From Desulfosarcinaceae bacterium (GTDB lineage: Bacteria > Desulfobacterota > Desulfobacteria > Desulfobacterales > Desulfosarcinaceae): a stretch of DNA of 64,000 nt. The translations under genes and the position numbers were made by a program. The stretch lies in NCBI GenBank assembly GCA_030066015.1, contig JASJCL010000002.1, positions 53,135-117,134 of the forward strand, written 5' to 3'. Shown here one piece after another: positions 1-9,349 of the stretch. The notes beneath the pieces are model-generated. The model had not been told where the DNA came from and ran no database searches. It saw only the letters and a program-made list of their open reading frames with translations. The stretch's first letter is position 1, and the number at the start of each line of letters is the position of its first letter.

Positions 1-1507
1 CACTGCTCAACCCCATGCGGATCTTGATGCGCTTGTTGACACCGAACGCCTGCCTGAGTTTACGATTTTTGTGGCCCAGCGCGCGGTGAATATCGATGCC
101 GGCTCGCACACTGCGCAGGGCCGTGTCGGCGTCCATATGATCGCCATGCTCGAAGATGGCCATGAAGCCGTCGCCGAGAAACTTATCGATATAGCCCCCG
201 TTCTGATAGATGATGAGACAGAGGCGGTCGACCAATTCGTCGATCATGGCCACCGTCGTATCCTCGCGGGACGCCCGCATGAGGCTGCTGAAGCCGACGA
301 TATCGAGAAAGAGGGTCGAGGCGAAGAGTTTGACCTGGGCTTTGGTATGGCTGAAGGGGGTGATGTTCTGCTTGATTCGATCCTTAACGAAGAGGGCGTC
401 CTGGTAGACAAGGTCGGCTGAGACAAACTCTTTGGCCGGATAGGGATTGATTTTGCGGGCCCGGTTGAAGGCCCGGATAATGTGCTGCTTGATGCCCAGC
501 GCCATACCGATTTTCGCGCTCTCCCGGTAATATTCGAATGCCTCGCGATCCATATTGTAGTTGGCGTAGATCTCACCTTTGAGAAAGTAAATATCGGCGA
601 CGACCGATTCCTTCGTCATCTTCAGCTCTTCCGCCAGGGCCAGCATCTCGTCCAGTTTGTGTTCGGCGGCTTCGTAGTCGTACATGGACTGGTAGATCTC
701 GGCGATGAGCAACCCCGCTTCCAGCGCCTCCGTGTCCAGGCGCTGCTCGCGTAGCCGTATCTCCAACATGGCGGCACCTTCCAGCGCCCGGTCATAGGAG
801 CGCTGCAAAAAGGCCCAGCAGGCGATCTCCAGGCGGGCTTTGAGCAGGCCGGACGTATATCCCATCTTCTCGAACAATTCCACCGACGTTGTCAGATCCG
901 CTTCAATCTTGGGGTCGGTGGCCCCGATAAGGCGCGTCATGCGGCAGTAGTCATAGAGGGAATAAGCGTAGATGATGGCATAGGCCGGATTGGACTGGTA
1001 GAGATCGTGGGCCTTGCGGCGTTCCTGGGCGACGTACTTGATGGCCTTGTTGAAGCGATTGAGCTTATAGTTGACCGAACCGAGGAGGGAATAGATCTCA
1101 CCTTGGAATTTGCCCAGATCCGGCTCGGTCAAGGAGAGTTTAAGCGCCTCCTTCAGGTAGAACTCGGCATCCAGGTAGTTGCACTGGGCGCGGTGATTGT
1201 ACCCCAAGGAGAGATAGATCTTCAGGCGCCAGCGCTGAAAGCGATCGTCATCAAGTTCTTCCAACTTGTTGAGGGCTTCGTCCAGGAGTTCCTCGGAGCG
1301 TGAGAAGTGGCGAACCTTCTGCAGGTAGAGGCTCTTGTGCCATTTGATCACCGCGGAGAGCCCCTGATGATGGATATAGCGCTGGGATTCCTTTTCGAAG
1401 CGGTTCAGTGCATCGAGAATCTGGTCCCGGCTGCCGTCCAGGGTCCCAGGTTCGAACAGATTGCGGATCTCCTGTATACGTGTTTCTACCGTTGTCTCTT
1501 TGGACAT
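1..1507 (-). CDS. TPR-type adenylate/guanylate cyclase (3' end outside window)
   Basis: A class III nucleotide cyclase, expected to make cAMP (or cGMP) from the nucleoside triphosphate in the cytoplasm. The reading frame is open from an ATG at 1507 to the left edge, so about 502 codons are seen and the C-terminus is missing. The first ~370 residues look like helical TPR repeats with no membrane segment. The cyclase core follows: FLDIVGFS carries the first metal-binding Asp (D402), and KFLGDGFMAIF carries the second (D446), at the spacing normal for the family. The residues that would decide ATP against GTP lie beyond the edge. The upstream 179 bases (1508-1686) separate it from the next operon and hold no gene. 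Cyclase identity is firm; the TPR call is by pattern only. Confidence 0.87.
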   Translation of the reverse strand, partial: MSKETTVETRIQEIRNLFEPGTLDGSRDQILDALNRFEKESQRYIHHQGLSAVIKWHKSLYLQKVRHFSRSEELLDEALNKLEELDDDRFQRWRLKIYLSLGYNHRAQCNYLDAEFYLKEALKLSLTEPDLGKFQGEIYSLLGSVNYKLNRFNKAIKYVAQERRKAHDLYQSNPAYAIIYAYSLYDYCRMTRLIGATDPKIEADLTTSVELFEKMGYTSGLLKARLEIACWAFLQRSYDRALEGAAMLEIRLREQRLDTEALEAGLLIAEIYQSMYDYEAAEHKLDEMLALAEELKMTKESVVADIYFLKGEIYANYNMDREAFEYYRESAKIGMALGIKQHIIRAFNRARKINPYPAKEFVSADLVYQDALFVKDRIKQNITPFSHTKAQVKLFASTLFLDIVGFSSLMRASREDTTVAMIDELVDRLCLIIYQNGGYIDKFLGDGFMAIFEHGDHMDADTALRSVRAGIDIHRALGHKNRKLRQAFGVNKRIKIRMGLSS

Positions 1508-1686
1508 ACACTTCCCCCTTGAGGGTCTGTGGTGAGCAAAGGGGCGGACCGCTTCGCCGGAGCGTTTTCCGGGGTTGCCGCCTAAGCTATCAAAATCGCA
1601 TCGAAATCATCGATGCAATTTTGTGGCCATACTATGGAATCTGTACCAAATGTCAACCAAAAAGCAAATGATATAGGCAGGTTCCG

Positions 1687-3330
1687 CTAAAAAAGGCGGG
1701 TGATTTCATCCACGTCGAATTGCGGCCAGGGTGTCGGCCTGCCGTCGCAGGTGGCCCGAACCGGAACATCGTCGGGGGAGAGGGGTGCGATGACTTCCGC
1801 AATGCGGCTGAACTGGATCCCGGCCCCATGAAGACGGTCGGCGAGATCTTGGACCGCTTTTGGGCGGCAGCAAATCAGGAGACTGCCAGACCCGATCAGC
1901 CCCAAGGGATCGATGGAGAGGGTGTCGCAGATGGCGCGGGTTTCGGGAAAGATGGCGATCTGATCGGTTTGCACGGAGATCTGGCCCTTGCCCGCAGTGG
2001 CCAGCTCTGCCAGAGCGGTGGCAAGGCCGCCTTCGGTGACGTCGTGCATGGCCGAAACATCGGGGCATTCCGCCGCGATGCGGGCTTCGGGTAGAATGGT
2101 GATCTGTTCCAGGAGGGCTCTGCTGCGCTCGATCGCCTCGGCCGGTATCCCCTTGGCCATCAGATCGGCCCCGAATTCACGGGCGATGAGGGCCGTCCCC
2201 TCCACTGCCACCGCTTTGGTCAGGAGGATACGGTCACCCACTCGCATGCGGCGTTTGTCAATGAGTCGCGCGCGCGTCACCGTACCCGCCATCATGCCGA
2301 TGACCACCGGACGGTTGACGGCGTCGGTAATCTCGGTGTGACCGCCGCAGAGCGTGATCTGCCAGCGCCGGCAGAGGGTGTAGAGGTCCTGCATTATGCC
2401 GCGGATTTCACTGGCGGTGGTGCCGGTCGGCAGCAGCAGGGTTGTCAGGAACCAGCGCGGCCGGGCCCCTGCGGTGGCAATGTCGTTGGCGTTGACCAAT
2501 ACGGCATAGTGCCCAATGGCGTCGGTGGCGAAGGTGATCGGGTCCGACTTGAGCACGATGACATCATTCATATCGGGCTGTACGGCGGCGGTATCATCGC
2601 CCACACCGGCGCTGATGAGGACCGACGGATCTTCGAAACGGAACATCTCCAGAAACTTGGACAGGATGTCATTGGGCAGCTTGCCGCCGGAGAGCGGCTG
2701 TCCCATGCGGACGACCGCTGCAAGGTCCATCAGGTGGTCGACGGCCAGATCATACGTTGCCGGGGAAGCCCCAGGGGTGCGCAGCCAGGCGGTCAGGGCG
2801 CCGGCGCGACGACCGGCATCCATATCGAAGTCGAAGTCGCCGACGACGAGCACATGGTCGGTGGCCACACCCAGTCGCTTGGCGGCGAGTCGGACCGCAT
2901 CGCCGCTGGGTTTCGGGCGGACCGGATCTTCACGGGTGATCACCGTGGCGAAGTCCTCCCAGCCGACCTGGGAAAAATTGGCCAGGGCCCGGTTGACCGA
3001 CGCCCGGCTGTTGCGGGTGACGATGCCGAAGGGCACCCTGCTGCGGGTCAAAAACGCGAGCAGCGCTTCGGCACCCTCGTTGGGCCGAGACGCCGCCGCA
3101 CCCCGCTCTTCAAAGGCCGTCAGGCGCCGGTGCGCCTCTGAACGTGCCGCCTCCGTGGCCAGTCCCTCGATCCATTCGAGCACTGGTTGATCGATGGGAC
3201 AGCCCAACTCACCTTTGATCTCCCTGAAGTCCAATGCGCCGGGGGCCGTCAAGGTCCCGTCGAAATCGAAGAGGACTGCGTCGATGCGGTAGGGTTTCGT
3301 CTGCATGGGCACGGATCCCTCATCCGTCAT
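1687..3330 (-). CDS. HAD hydrolase fused to AIR-synthase/HypE-like domain
   Basis: A 547-residue two-domain protein. Residues ~16-210 are a HAD phosphatase: motif I FDFDGTL with D22/D24, motif II around VTRNS, the motif III lysine near RPKPSGD and motif IV VGDFDFDMDAG. Residues ~215-540 are a PurM/HypE/SelD-type AIRS domain, with GVGDDTAAV and a Lys-Ser-Asp-Pro ATP-binding stretch, then GGHTEITDAV and MHDVTEGGL. AIRS domains bind ATP and phosphorylate or dehydrate small substrates; the substrate here is unknown. The ATG at 3330 has GGAGG six bases upstream and overlaps the preceding acyl-CoA ligase stop by 11 bases, so the two are co-transcribed; an internal ATG at 3306 is an alternative start. 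All HAD catalytic residues appear intact. The pairing of domains is clear, the reaction is not. Confidence 0.85.
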   Translation of the reverse strand: MTDEGSVPMQTKPYRIDAVLFDFDGTLTAPGALDFREIKGELGCPIDQPVLEWIEGLATEAARSEAHRRLTAFEERGAAASRPNEGAEALLAFLTRSRVPFGIVTRNSRASVNRALANFSQVGWEDFATVITREDPVRPKPSGDAVRLAAKRLGVATDHVLVVGDFDFDMDAGRRAGALTAWLRTPGASPATYDLAVDHLMDLAAVVRMGQPLSGGKLPNDILSKFLEMFRFEDPSVLISAGVGDDTAAVQPDMNDVIVLKSDPITFATDAIGHYAVLVNANDIATAGARPRWFLTTLLLPTGTTASEIRGIMQDLYTLCRRWQITLCGGHTEITDAVNRPVVIGMMAGTVTRARLIDKRRMRVGDRILLTKAVAVEGTALIAREFGADLMAKGIPAEAIERSRALLEQITILPEARIAAECPDVSAMHDVTEGGLATALAELATAGKGQISVQTDQIAIFPETRAICDTLSIDPLGLIGSGSLLICCRPKAVQDLADRLHGAGIQFSRIAEVIAPLSPDDVPVRATCDGRPTPWPQFDVDEITRLF

Positions 3331-4978
3331 GGCGGGCCTCCGGGAAGCGCTCCACCGACAACGCCTGTAGCTTATACTTCTGCACCTTGCCGCTGGCTGT
3401 CAAGGGATACGCTTCCACGAACGCGACATGTCTGGGAATTTTGTACCGGCTGATCTCCCCACGGCAGAAATCTCTGACGTCCTCGGGCGTCAGATCGCTT
3501 CCCGGCTTCTTGATGATAAAGGCACCGACTTCCTCGCCATACTTTTTGCTCGGAACGCCCACCACCTGCACATCCACGATGGCGTCCAGGCGGTGCAGAA
3601 ACTCTTCGATCTCCCGCGGGTAGATGTTCTCTCCACCCCGAATAATCATATCTTTGTGACGGCCGGTGATGGAGAGATAACCGTTGCGGTCCATAACGCC
3701 CAGGTCGCCCGAATGCAGCCACCCATCGTCGTCGATGGCGGCGGCGGTGGCGTCGGCTAGCTTGTAGTAACCTTTCATGACATTGTACCCCCGGCAGCAC
3801 ACCTCTCCCTGCGCTCCCGGGCCCAGGATCGCGCCGCTTTCCGGATCGACGATGCGGACCTCCACCGCCGGCAGGGGACGACCGACGGTCTCCACCCGCC
3901 GACGCAGGTCGTCGTTCGGGAGGGTTTGGGTCATTACGGGTGATGCTTCCGTGAGGCCATAGCAGATGGTCACCGCGCGCATGTGCATTTTCTCGATCAC
4001 CAGTTGCATCACCTGTACCGGACAGGGGGATCCCGCCATGATGCCGGTGCGCAAGGAGGAGAAGTCAAATTTGTCGAAAAGTTTGTGCTCCAAGACGGCA
4101 ATGAACATGGTGGGCACGCCATAGAGGGCCGTACAGCCCTCCTGTTCTATCGACGCCATCACCTGCACGGGATCGAAGGACTCCAAGATCACCAGCGTGC
4201 TGCCATGACTAACGGCTGCCAGGACGCCGAGGACGCAGCCGAAGCAGTGGAAGAGGGGTACCGGCAGGCAGAGGCGGTCGGCGGGGGTGAAGTCCTGGTT
4301 TTCCCCGACCCAGTAACCGTTGTTGATGATGTTGAAATGGCTCAGCATAACGCCTTTGGGAAAACCGGTCGTGCCCGAAGTATACTGCATGTTGACCACG
4401 TCGTGCGGATCCAGGCTCTCCTGGCGGGCCTGATAGTCGGCGTCGCTGGTCATCGCTGCCAGCGCCATCACCTCGGGCAGGGCATACATGCCACGGTGTT
4501 TCTCCTGTCCCAGAAAGAAGACCCGTTTCAAATGCGGGAAGCGTTCGGCCTTTAGCTGACCGCGTATCTGACGGCGAAGCTCGGGGACGAGCCCATAGAT
4601 GGTTTGGACATAGTCGGTGTCTCGGAATCCATCGATGAGGAAAAGATTCTCCGTTTCAGACTGCTCCAATAGATAGGCCAATTCTGCGCTTTTATAATTG
4701 GTATTGACCGTGAGCAAGATCGCTCCGATCTTCGCCGTGGCAAATTGCAGCGCCACCCAGTAGGGGATGTTGGTGGCCCAGACGGCAACCTTCTCGGCCG
4801 GTGCGACGCCCAGCGACATGAGGCCTTTGGCGAGTGCGTCGACCACCTCACCGAACGCGCGATAGGCCAGGCGGATATCGCGATCGACGTAGACCACCGC
4901 CTCATTGTCGGGATGGTTCGCGATCGTCTCATCCAATAGCTGCCCCAAGGTGATGGCGCGGAGCTCCGGACGGTTCAT
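3320..4978 (-). CDS. Acyl-CoA synthetase (AMP-forming)
   Basis: A 552-residue member of the ANL adenylating superfamily, which activates a carboxylic acid to acyl-AMP and then to acyl-CoA in the cytoplasm. The P-loop-like signature YTSGTTGFPKG is near residue 200, CYGLTEASPV near 330, and the hinge and C-terminal subdomain follow (HSGDLGVMDRNGYLSITGRHKD, ending with the catalytic lysine in ASGKVQKYKL). The length suits medium/long-chain FadD-type ligases, but chain length cannot be read from sequence. The ATG at 4978 is preceded by GGAGG that overlaps the stop of the XRE-cupin gene. It lies between that regulator and the HAD-AIRS gene in one operon, suggesting fatty-acid- or carboxylate-responsive expression. 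Confidence 0.92.
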   Translation of the reverse strand: MNRPELRAITLGQLLDETIANHPDNEAVVYVDRDIRLAYRAFGEVVDALAKGLMSLGVAPAEKVAVWATNIPYWVALQFATAKIGAILLTVNTNYKSAELAYLLEQSETENLFLIDGFRDTDYVQTIYGLVPELRRQIRGQLKAERFPHLKRVFFLGQEKHRGMYALPEVMALAAMTSDADYQARQESLDPHDVVNMQYTSGTTGFPKGVMLSHFNIINNGYWVGENQDFTPADRLCLPVPLFHCFGCVLGVLAAVSHGSTLVILESFDPVQVMASIEQEGCTALYGVPTMFIAVLEHKLFDKFDFSSLRTGIMAGSPCPVQVMQLVIEKMHMRAVTICYGLTEASPVMTQTLPNDDLRRRVETVGRPLPAVEVRIVDPESGAILGPGAQGEVCCRGYNVMKGYYKLADATAAAIDDDGWLHSGDLGVMDRNGYLSITGRHKDMIIRGGENIYPREIEEFLHRLDAIVDVQVVGVPSKKYGEEVGAFIIKKPGSDLTPEDVRDFCRGEISRYKIPRHVAFVEAYPLTASGKVQKYKLQALSVERFPEARHDG

Positions 4979-4986
4979 GCAGCCTC

Positions 4987-5556
4987 CTATCGTGGGGTGT
5001 AGATCACCGCGTAGATCGCAGCCGGTTGGGCACCTAGGCAGCTAACATAATGGGGCACCACCGAGTTGTAGTAGATGCTGTCGCCGGCTTCGAGACGATA
5101 GGTTTCGGTGCCGTAAGTGACCTCGATGCGGCCCGCGTAGACCACGATAAACTCCTCTCCCTCGTGGTAGGAGAGGTCTTTTTGCTTCTCCGATTCGGGC
5201 AGCAGTTCCACGAAGAAGGGCTCCATATGGCGATCACGCTTGCCCTTGCCCAGGGAGTAGAATTGCAGGGCGACCGGCTTGTCCTTGCCGCGCAGCATGC
5301 TCAACTCGCTCTTGCGCGCGTCGCGGCGCATGACCAGAGGATCCTGGCTAAGCTGATCGTCGAGAAAGGTTCCCAAGCGGACCTTCAGGGCCCGGGCGAT
5401 TTTCAGCAAGGGGCCCAGAGATGGGTAAAGATCCTCTTCGATGATGGCGGTTAAGAAACTCTCCTCCAGCCCGGTTTGGGCGGCCAACGCGTTCAATGTG
5501 ACCCCCTGTTGGGTCATATAGCGGTTGATGCGCTGACCGACTTTGTCGGTTTTCAT
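4987..5556 (-). CDS. XRE-family transcriptional regulator with cupin sensor domain
   Basis: A 189-residue repressor-type protein. Residues ~8-65 form a Cro/CI-like helix-turn-helix (INRYMTQQGVTLNALAAQTG onward), and residues ~105-187 form a cupin barrel with the HEGEEFIVVYAG and YRLEAGDSIYYNS motifs. This architecture (MerR/PuuR-like) usually senses a small carboxylate or amine. It is the promoter-proximal gene of the operon with the acyl-CoA synthetase eight bases downstream, so it probably controls that operon and itself. An inverted repeat at 5657-5675 in the upstream region is a possible binding site. The effector is unknown. Confidence 0.9.
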   Translation of the reverse strand: MKTDKVGQRINRYMTQQGVTLNALAAQTGLEESFLTAIIEEDLYPSLGPLLKIARALKVRLGTFLDDQLSQDPLVMRRDARKSELSMLRGKDKPVALQFYSLGKGKRDRHMEPFFVELLPESEKQKDLSYHEGEEFIVVYAGRIEVTYGTETYRLEAGDSIYYNSVVPHYVSCLGAQPAAIYAVIYTPR

Positions 5557-5656
5557 AGCAGCTCCTCGTCGATGGCAGGATTGGTTCAGCCGCGTCCAAC
5601 GCCATGTATGCGGTCATTTCAATAGGTGGTCCACGCCGGGATCACAAGCCCTCCTT

Positions 5657-5675
5657 CAAGCCAGATTATGGCTTG
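5657..5675. promoter_or_regulatory. Inverted repeat, candidate operator
   Basis: Seven-base arms CAAGCCA and TGGCTTG flank a five-base centre GATTA. The right arm overlaps the -35 element of the rightward promoter. A third CAAGCC occurs at 5644. The XRE-cupin regulator starting at 5556 is the obvious candidate to bind here, which is an inference from position. Confidence 0.35.
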
Positions 5676-5702
5676 TAAAGCAAGAAAAAAGCGTCCTATA
5701 AT
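5673..5702 (+). promoter_or_regulatory. Putative sigma70-type promoter for usp
   Basis: TTGTAA at 5673-5678 and a perfect TATAAT at 5697-5702 are separated by 18 bases. It points toward the universal stress protein at 5870. The leader would be long, about 160 bases. Confidence 0.45.
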
Positions 5703-5869
5703 TTCCATATCGATCCCGCGCTAGCGGCCGCATCGTCGTCCCATTCACCCTGCGCCGGGTTCAGATTCGAAGCCCGCCGGCCACCATGCCCGTCAGGGCC
5801 TTTTGCGGACGGTTCTGACCGGCGCCGCACGCCTTTGATCTGTTCTCTGGCGCCAAAGGAGGAGAGCGA

Positions 5870-6340
5870 ATGCAAACGCAGATCCTGCTGGCCATGGATG
5901 ACTCCGAAAACGCCCTGCGCGCGGCAACTCTCGTGGCAACCTGCTTCAAACCCGACAGCCGAGTGACCCTCTTCAATGTGGCGGTGGACACCGCCACCCT
6001 GCGCCACCTAAAACGCCCGGCCCTGGCCCCCCATCTTAGATCCCAGCAGCACCACTTCAATCTCCTCGAGGAGAAGAAGCGCAAGCGGGTGGCGGAGACG
6101 ATCCGACAGGCCCGGCAGATTCTGCTGGCAAACGGATTCGATGCTGCACAGGTGACCACCAAATCCCAACCCATAAGGACGGGGATCGCCCGTGACATCC
6201 TCAGCGAGGCGCGATCGGGCTACGATCTGATCGTTTTGGGCCGCCGCGGGCTGAGCGGGATCAAGGATTTTTTTTCGGGCAGCACGGCCCACAAGGTGTT
6301 CAACTACGCCAAGGACATCGCGGTATTGATCGTCCCCTGA
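5870..6340 (+). CDS. Universal stress protein (UspA family)
   Basis: A 156-residue single-domain Usp of normal length. It begins with the usual ILLAMDDSENA strand and ends with the ATP-binding signature GRRGLSGIKDFFSGSTA, so it is probably of the ATP-binding (MJ0577-like) class. Such proteins act in the cytoplasm during stress or starvation; no specific partner can be named. The ATG follows a GGAGAG ribosome-binding site. The gene stands alone, with its own promoter upstream and 77 bases before the next gene. Confidence 0.93.
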   Translation: MQTQILLAMDDSENALRAATLVATCFKPDSRVTLFNVAVDTATLRHLKRPALAPHLRSQQHHFNLLEEKKRKRVAETIRQARQILLANGFDAAQVTTKSQPIRTGIARDILSEARSGYDLIVLGRRGLSGIKDFFSGSTAHKVFNYAKDIAVLIVP

Positions 6341-6417
6341 TCAGGCCTGGATCGGAAGCCGAACACTTCCCTGCGGTCACGGCCTTGCTGCCAGTGTGAA
6401 CTGAGACCTTTCGCCCC

Positions 6418-7218
6418 ATGACCATACTGCTCCATCTGGAAAACCAGCTTCTGCGCCACCTGGATGCGATCTGCGCGCGCCTGCCCCAGCCGCCGCCGCC
6501 GACGCGTCGTTTGGCCGCCGCCAAAATCATCGCCCACCGTGGGATCCACGACAATCGCCGCATCCCCGAGAATACCCTGGCAGCCTTCCAGCGGGCCGCA
6601 GATCAGGGCATCTGGGGGGTGGAGCTCGATGTGCGCTGGACCCGCGACGGAGAGGCGGTAATTTGCCATGACCCCGATCTAAGGCGTGTTTTTGGGATTC
6701 CGGATCGGGTCCACACCCTCCGATTGGCCGACCTGCAGAAACGCTGTCCCCAGGTCCCCACCCTTGCCGAAGTGATCGCCGCCGTCGGAACCCGACTGCA
6801 TCTCATGATCGAACTTAAAGCGGTGCCCGGCGACCCAGATGGATACCCCCATCGGCGCCTGGCCTCCCAACTCGATTCCCTGCGGCCGGTGCAGGACTAC
6901 CATCTGATGGCCCTCGACCCAGTGCTTCTGGCCCACGACGCCTGGCCACCGGAGGTCTGCCTGCCCATCGCTCGCCTGAAAGTGGATGCCTATTCAAGAC
7001 TTGCCGAGCGGCGGAGATATGCGGGGCTTTGCGGCCATTACGCCCTGGTGCGCCGACGTCACATTGTCCGACATCGCCGCTGCGGCCAGCAGATCGGGAC
7101 CGGATTCATCACGTCGCGAGCATCGCTCTACCGGGAGATGAATCGCGGGGTCGTGTGGCTGTTCACGAACTGCGCCCCAGCGATGCAGCGCATCTGCCAG
7201 GCCGGCGAATCAGCTTGA
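6418..7218 (+). CDS. Glycerophosphodiester phosphodiesterase family protein
   Basis: A 266-residue GDPD-type TIM barrel, which cleaves glycerophosphodiesters to glycerol-3-phosphate and an alcohol. Visible motifs are IIAHRG (residue ~40), PENTLAAF, GVELDVRWTRDG with the metal ligands, and ICHDPDL. The C-terminus has a Gly/Trp-rich end (GVVWLFTNCAP) in place of the common IDGIITD-type ending seen in many GDPDs, but it still fits the fold. There is no signal peptide, so it is likely cytoplasmic. The final nine bases overlap tail to tail with the L,D-transpeptidase gene on the other strand. Confidence 0.86.
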   Translation: MTILLHLENQLLRHLDAICARLPQPPPPTRRLAAAKIIAHRGIHDNRRIPENTLAAFQRAADQGIWGVELDVRWTRDGEAVICHDPDLRRVFGIPDRVHTLRLADLQKRCPQVPTLAEVIAAVGTRLHLMIELKAVPGDPDGYPHRRLASQLDSLRPVQDYHLMALDPVLLAHDAWPPEVCLPIARLKVDAYSRLAERRRYAGLCGHYALVRRRHIVRHRRCGQQIGTGFITSRASLYREMNRGVVWLFTNCAPAMQRICQAGESA

Positions 7219-8982
7219 ATGGAGGGCGGCGGCGTCCGGTGCCCGTGTCGCGGCCGTGGCGGATGAGATGGCCTCCGGATTCGGGTCCGATGGGCAGGTC
7301 GCCAATTGCAGGTGCCGCTGGCTCAGGGATCTCAGGAGGGCATGGTCCCGACCGTAAATATCCTCGCGAAAGTGCACCCGGTCGGTCGCATCCACCCATG
7401 CGGTCCAATACTGCAGATGCACCGGCATGGGGGTCCGCAGCCGCACCACCTTGGGCTTCCGGCCGGCGAAGGCCTCTCCGATGCGGTCACGGCTCCAGGC
7501 TGGTCTATCCGACAGCAGCAGGGCGGTCAGCACCTCGGGCTCGGCCACCCGAACACAGCCCGAACTGAAGCTGCGGCGCTGTTTTGCGAATAGGCCCTTG
7601 GCCGGGGTGTCGTGGAGGTAGATGCTGTGTTTGTTGGGGAACATGAACTTTACGCGACCCAAGGCATTGGAGGCCACCGGGTCCTGGCGCAATTTGAAGG
7701 GGAAGCGGTGCACGGTCAGCCGGGCCCAGTCGATCTCCTGGGGATCCAGCTCACGGGCCTGTGCCGTCCAGTCGGAGAAGACGCGGATCCCCTGTTGGAG
7801 GAGATAGGCGGGATCGGCTTGGATCTTCGGCAGTAGGTCCTTACGGGCGATACGGGGCGGGATATGCCAGTAGGGATTGAGTTCCAGATAGGTGATCTTT
7901 CCCGAGAGCACGGGCGTGGGGCGTTTGGGACGCCCTACGACCACCCGCATGGACTGGACCACCTGGCCGTCGGAGAGCGCCTCCAGTTGAAATGCAGGAA
8001 TATTGACCCGCAATAGACGGGCGCCCAAGTTGATGGGGATCCAGCGCTGGCGTTCCAGGTTGGCCCGCAGGGTGTCGATGCGATTCTGGACGGGGACGTT
8101 GAGGGCCGCCAAGGTCACCTTGCCCACTTTGCCGTCGGGCTTGAGGCCGTGGCGGGTCTGGAAGGCCACGACGGCTCTGGTCAGCGCCGCATCAAATCGG
8201 TTGGACGTCATGCTGTTGGCCGCGATCCGGTTGATCTCGGGCATGAGATCGCCGCTCATCTCCAGGCGAACCCGCAGGCGCCGAACGGCCTCGGCCGTCA
8301 TGCCCTCCTCCAGGGTCCGTTCACTGGCGATGGGCGTCCAGCCGCCCTCGGCGGCCAGTTGACGATAGCGAACCAGGGCCCTGCGCAGATGTCCATAGTC
8401 GCGGTGAGGGGGGGCCGCCGCTGCCATGAGGTTCCCAGCGCTCTCCGCCCGCAACATGCGGTCCAAACGCGGCTGCCACGCATCGCGATTGACAGGCCCG
8501 AACCAGCTCTGGCCCGTGGCCTGCGGCGTAACGCGGCCCACGGCCAGGTGGCGGCCGAAACGCAGCGCCGTCCGGCTGAGCGCCACATCGAACGCCGCGG
8601 CTTTGGCAGGGCTGATCTCCTCAGCAGTGCCGGCCTGGTAGAGTAACTCGGCCATTGCCCGCTCCAATGCGGAGAGAGGGTAGTCGATGGGGTCGAGACC
8701 CTCCTGTGCGGCGTCCCGCAGGGCCGCCACCAGGGCCAGGGCGCTTGGTTTCAGACCGTCCGCATCCAACCAGGCCGACGCGTGGTCACGTCCGGCGTAG
8801 AAGCTTTCCAAACGGGTTACGGCAGCGTGACCTTGGGGTCGGCAGTCAGCTTCGGCATGCAGTTGCCGCTCAATCTCCAATTGGATCGTACTTGGGTTAA
8901 AGGTCTGTGCCCCGGTCGGCGCACCGATTGCGCAGATCTGCAACAGGAGAGGAATCAAGAGGTATCGGGCATTACGGGACAT
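7210..8982 (-). CDS. ldtD: Murein L,D-transpeptidase, YcbB/LdtD type
   Basis: A 590-residue periplasmic enzyme that forms 3-3 peptidoglycan cross-links. I start it at the ATG at 8982, because MSRNARYLLIPLLLQICAIG is a good signal peptide; the frame is open further upstream to 9123 but the extra 47 residues would bury the signal. Order: a YcbB-type N-terminal region, a peptidoglycan-binding domain at ~235-300 (FQTRHGLKPDGKVG), and a YkuD catalytic domain at ~320-490. The catalytic motif HDTPAKGLF followed by SSGCVRV places the nucleophile at Cys476. All catalytic residues are present. The last nine bases overlap the GDPD gene tail to tail. Confidence 0.9.
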   Translation of the reverse strand: MSRNARYLLIPLLLQICAIGAPTGAQTFNPSTIQLEIERQLHAEADCRPQGHAAVTRLESFYAGRDHASAWLDADGLKPSALALVAALRDAAQEGLDPIDYPLSALERAMAELLYQAGTAEEISPAKAAAFDVALSRTALRFGRHLAVGRVTPQATGQSWFGPVNRDAWQPRLDRMLRAESAGNLMAAAAPPHRDYGHLRRALVRYRQLAAEGGWTPIASERTLEEGMTAEAVRRLRVRLEMSGDLMPEINRIAANSMTSNRFDAALTRAVVAFQTRHGLKPDGKVGKVTLAALNVPVQNRIDTLRANLERQRWIPINLGARLLRVNIPAFQLEALSDGQVVQSMRVVVGRPKRPTPVLSGKITYLELNPYWHIPPRIARKDLLPKIQADPAYLLQQGIRVFSDWTAQARELDPQEIDWARLTVHRFPFKLRQDPVASNALGRVKFMFPNKHSIYLHDTPAKGLFAKQRRSFSSGCVRVAEPEVLTALLLSDRPAWSRDRIGEAFAGRKPKVVRLRTPMPVHLQYWTAWVDATDRVHFREDIYGRDHALLRSLSQRHLQLATCPSDPNPEAISSATAATRAPDAAALHSS

Positions 8983-9349
8983 CTGGCACCTGCCGCGGAT
9001 TGCATCGCCGGGCCGTCGACCCGACGCCACCTTCAACCGCGTTTTATGCGTTTCGGTTATTGCGCCGTCACCCCCAAACGGTATTGGGGTGGACAAATCC
9101 AAAATAAGCATCGCGGCGCACATTCACCAGGCTTTTCAAAAAGGAGGCCAGCGTCGGATGGAAAATGCGAGAATATATAAGGGTTTGATAATATATTTAA
9201 ATATGTGATATGATAGGCAGCGTTGTTTGACGTGGGATTGGGTAAATGAGGGGTATATCACCCAGAAGGTGGGGTAACTGGTTGCCCACTTCAGGTAGAA
9301 TTTCGGTCGCCTTGATCACCCTCCCTGGACGTCACTGAGAGGATGCCCC
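8983..9349. other. Divergent AT-rich intergenic region
   Basis: This interval separates the leftward L,D-transpeptidase from the rightward receiver/PPDK-like gene. Around 9170-9215 it is strikingly AT-rich compared with its surroundings and holds a rightward promoter (9185-9214). No coding frame is supported. Confidence 0.5.
9185..9214 (+). promoter_or_regulatory. Putative sigma70-type promoter
   Basis: TTGATA at 9185-9190 and TATGAT at 9209-9214 are separated by 18 bases within an AT-rich patch. It points to the gene at 9350, giving a leader of about 130 bases. Confidence 0.4.

Larger units (their letters stand above)
5557..5869. other. Divergent intergenic region, XRE-cupin operon / usp
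   Basis: These 313 bases between two divergent genes contain no credible coding frame. They hold a sigma70-like promoter pointing right (5673-5702), an inverted repeat overlapping its -35 end, and an AT-rich stretch of poly-A around 5680-5690. The leader of the stress-protein gene downstream of that promoter would be about 160 bases. Confidence 0.5.
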
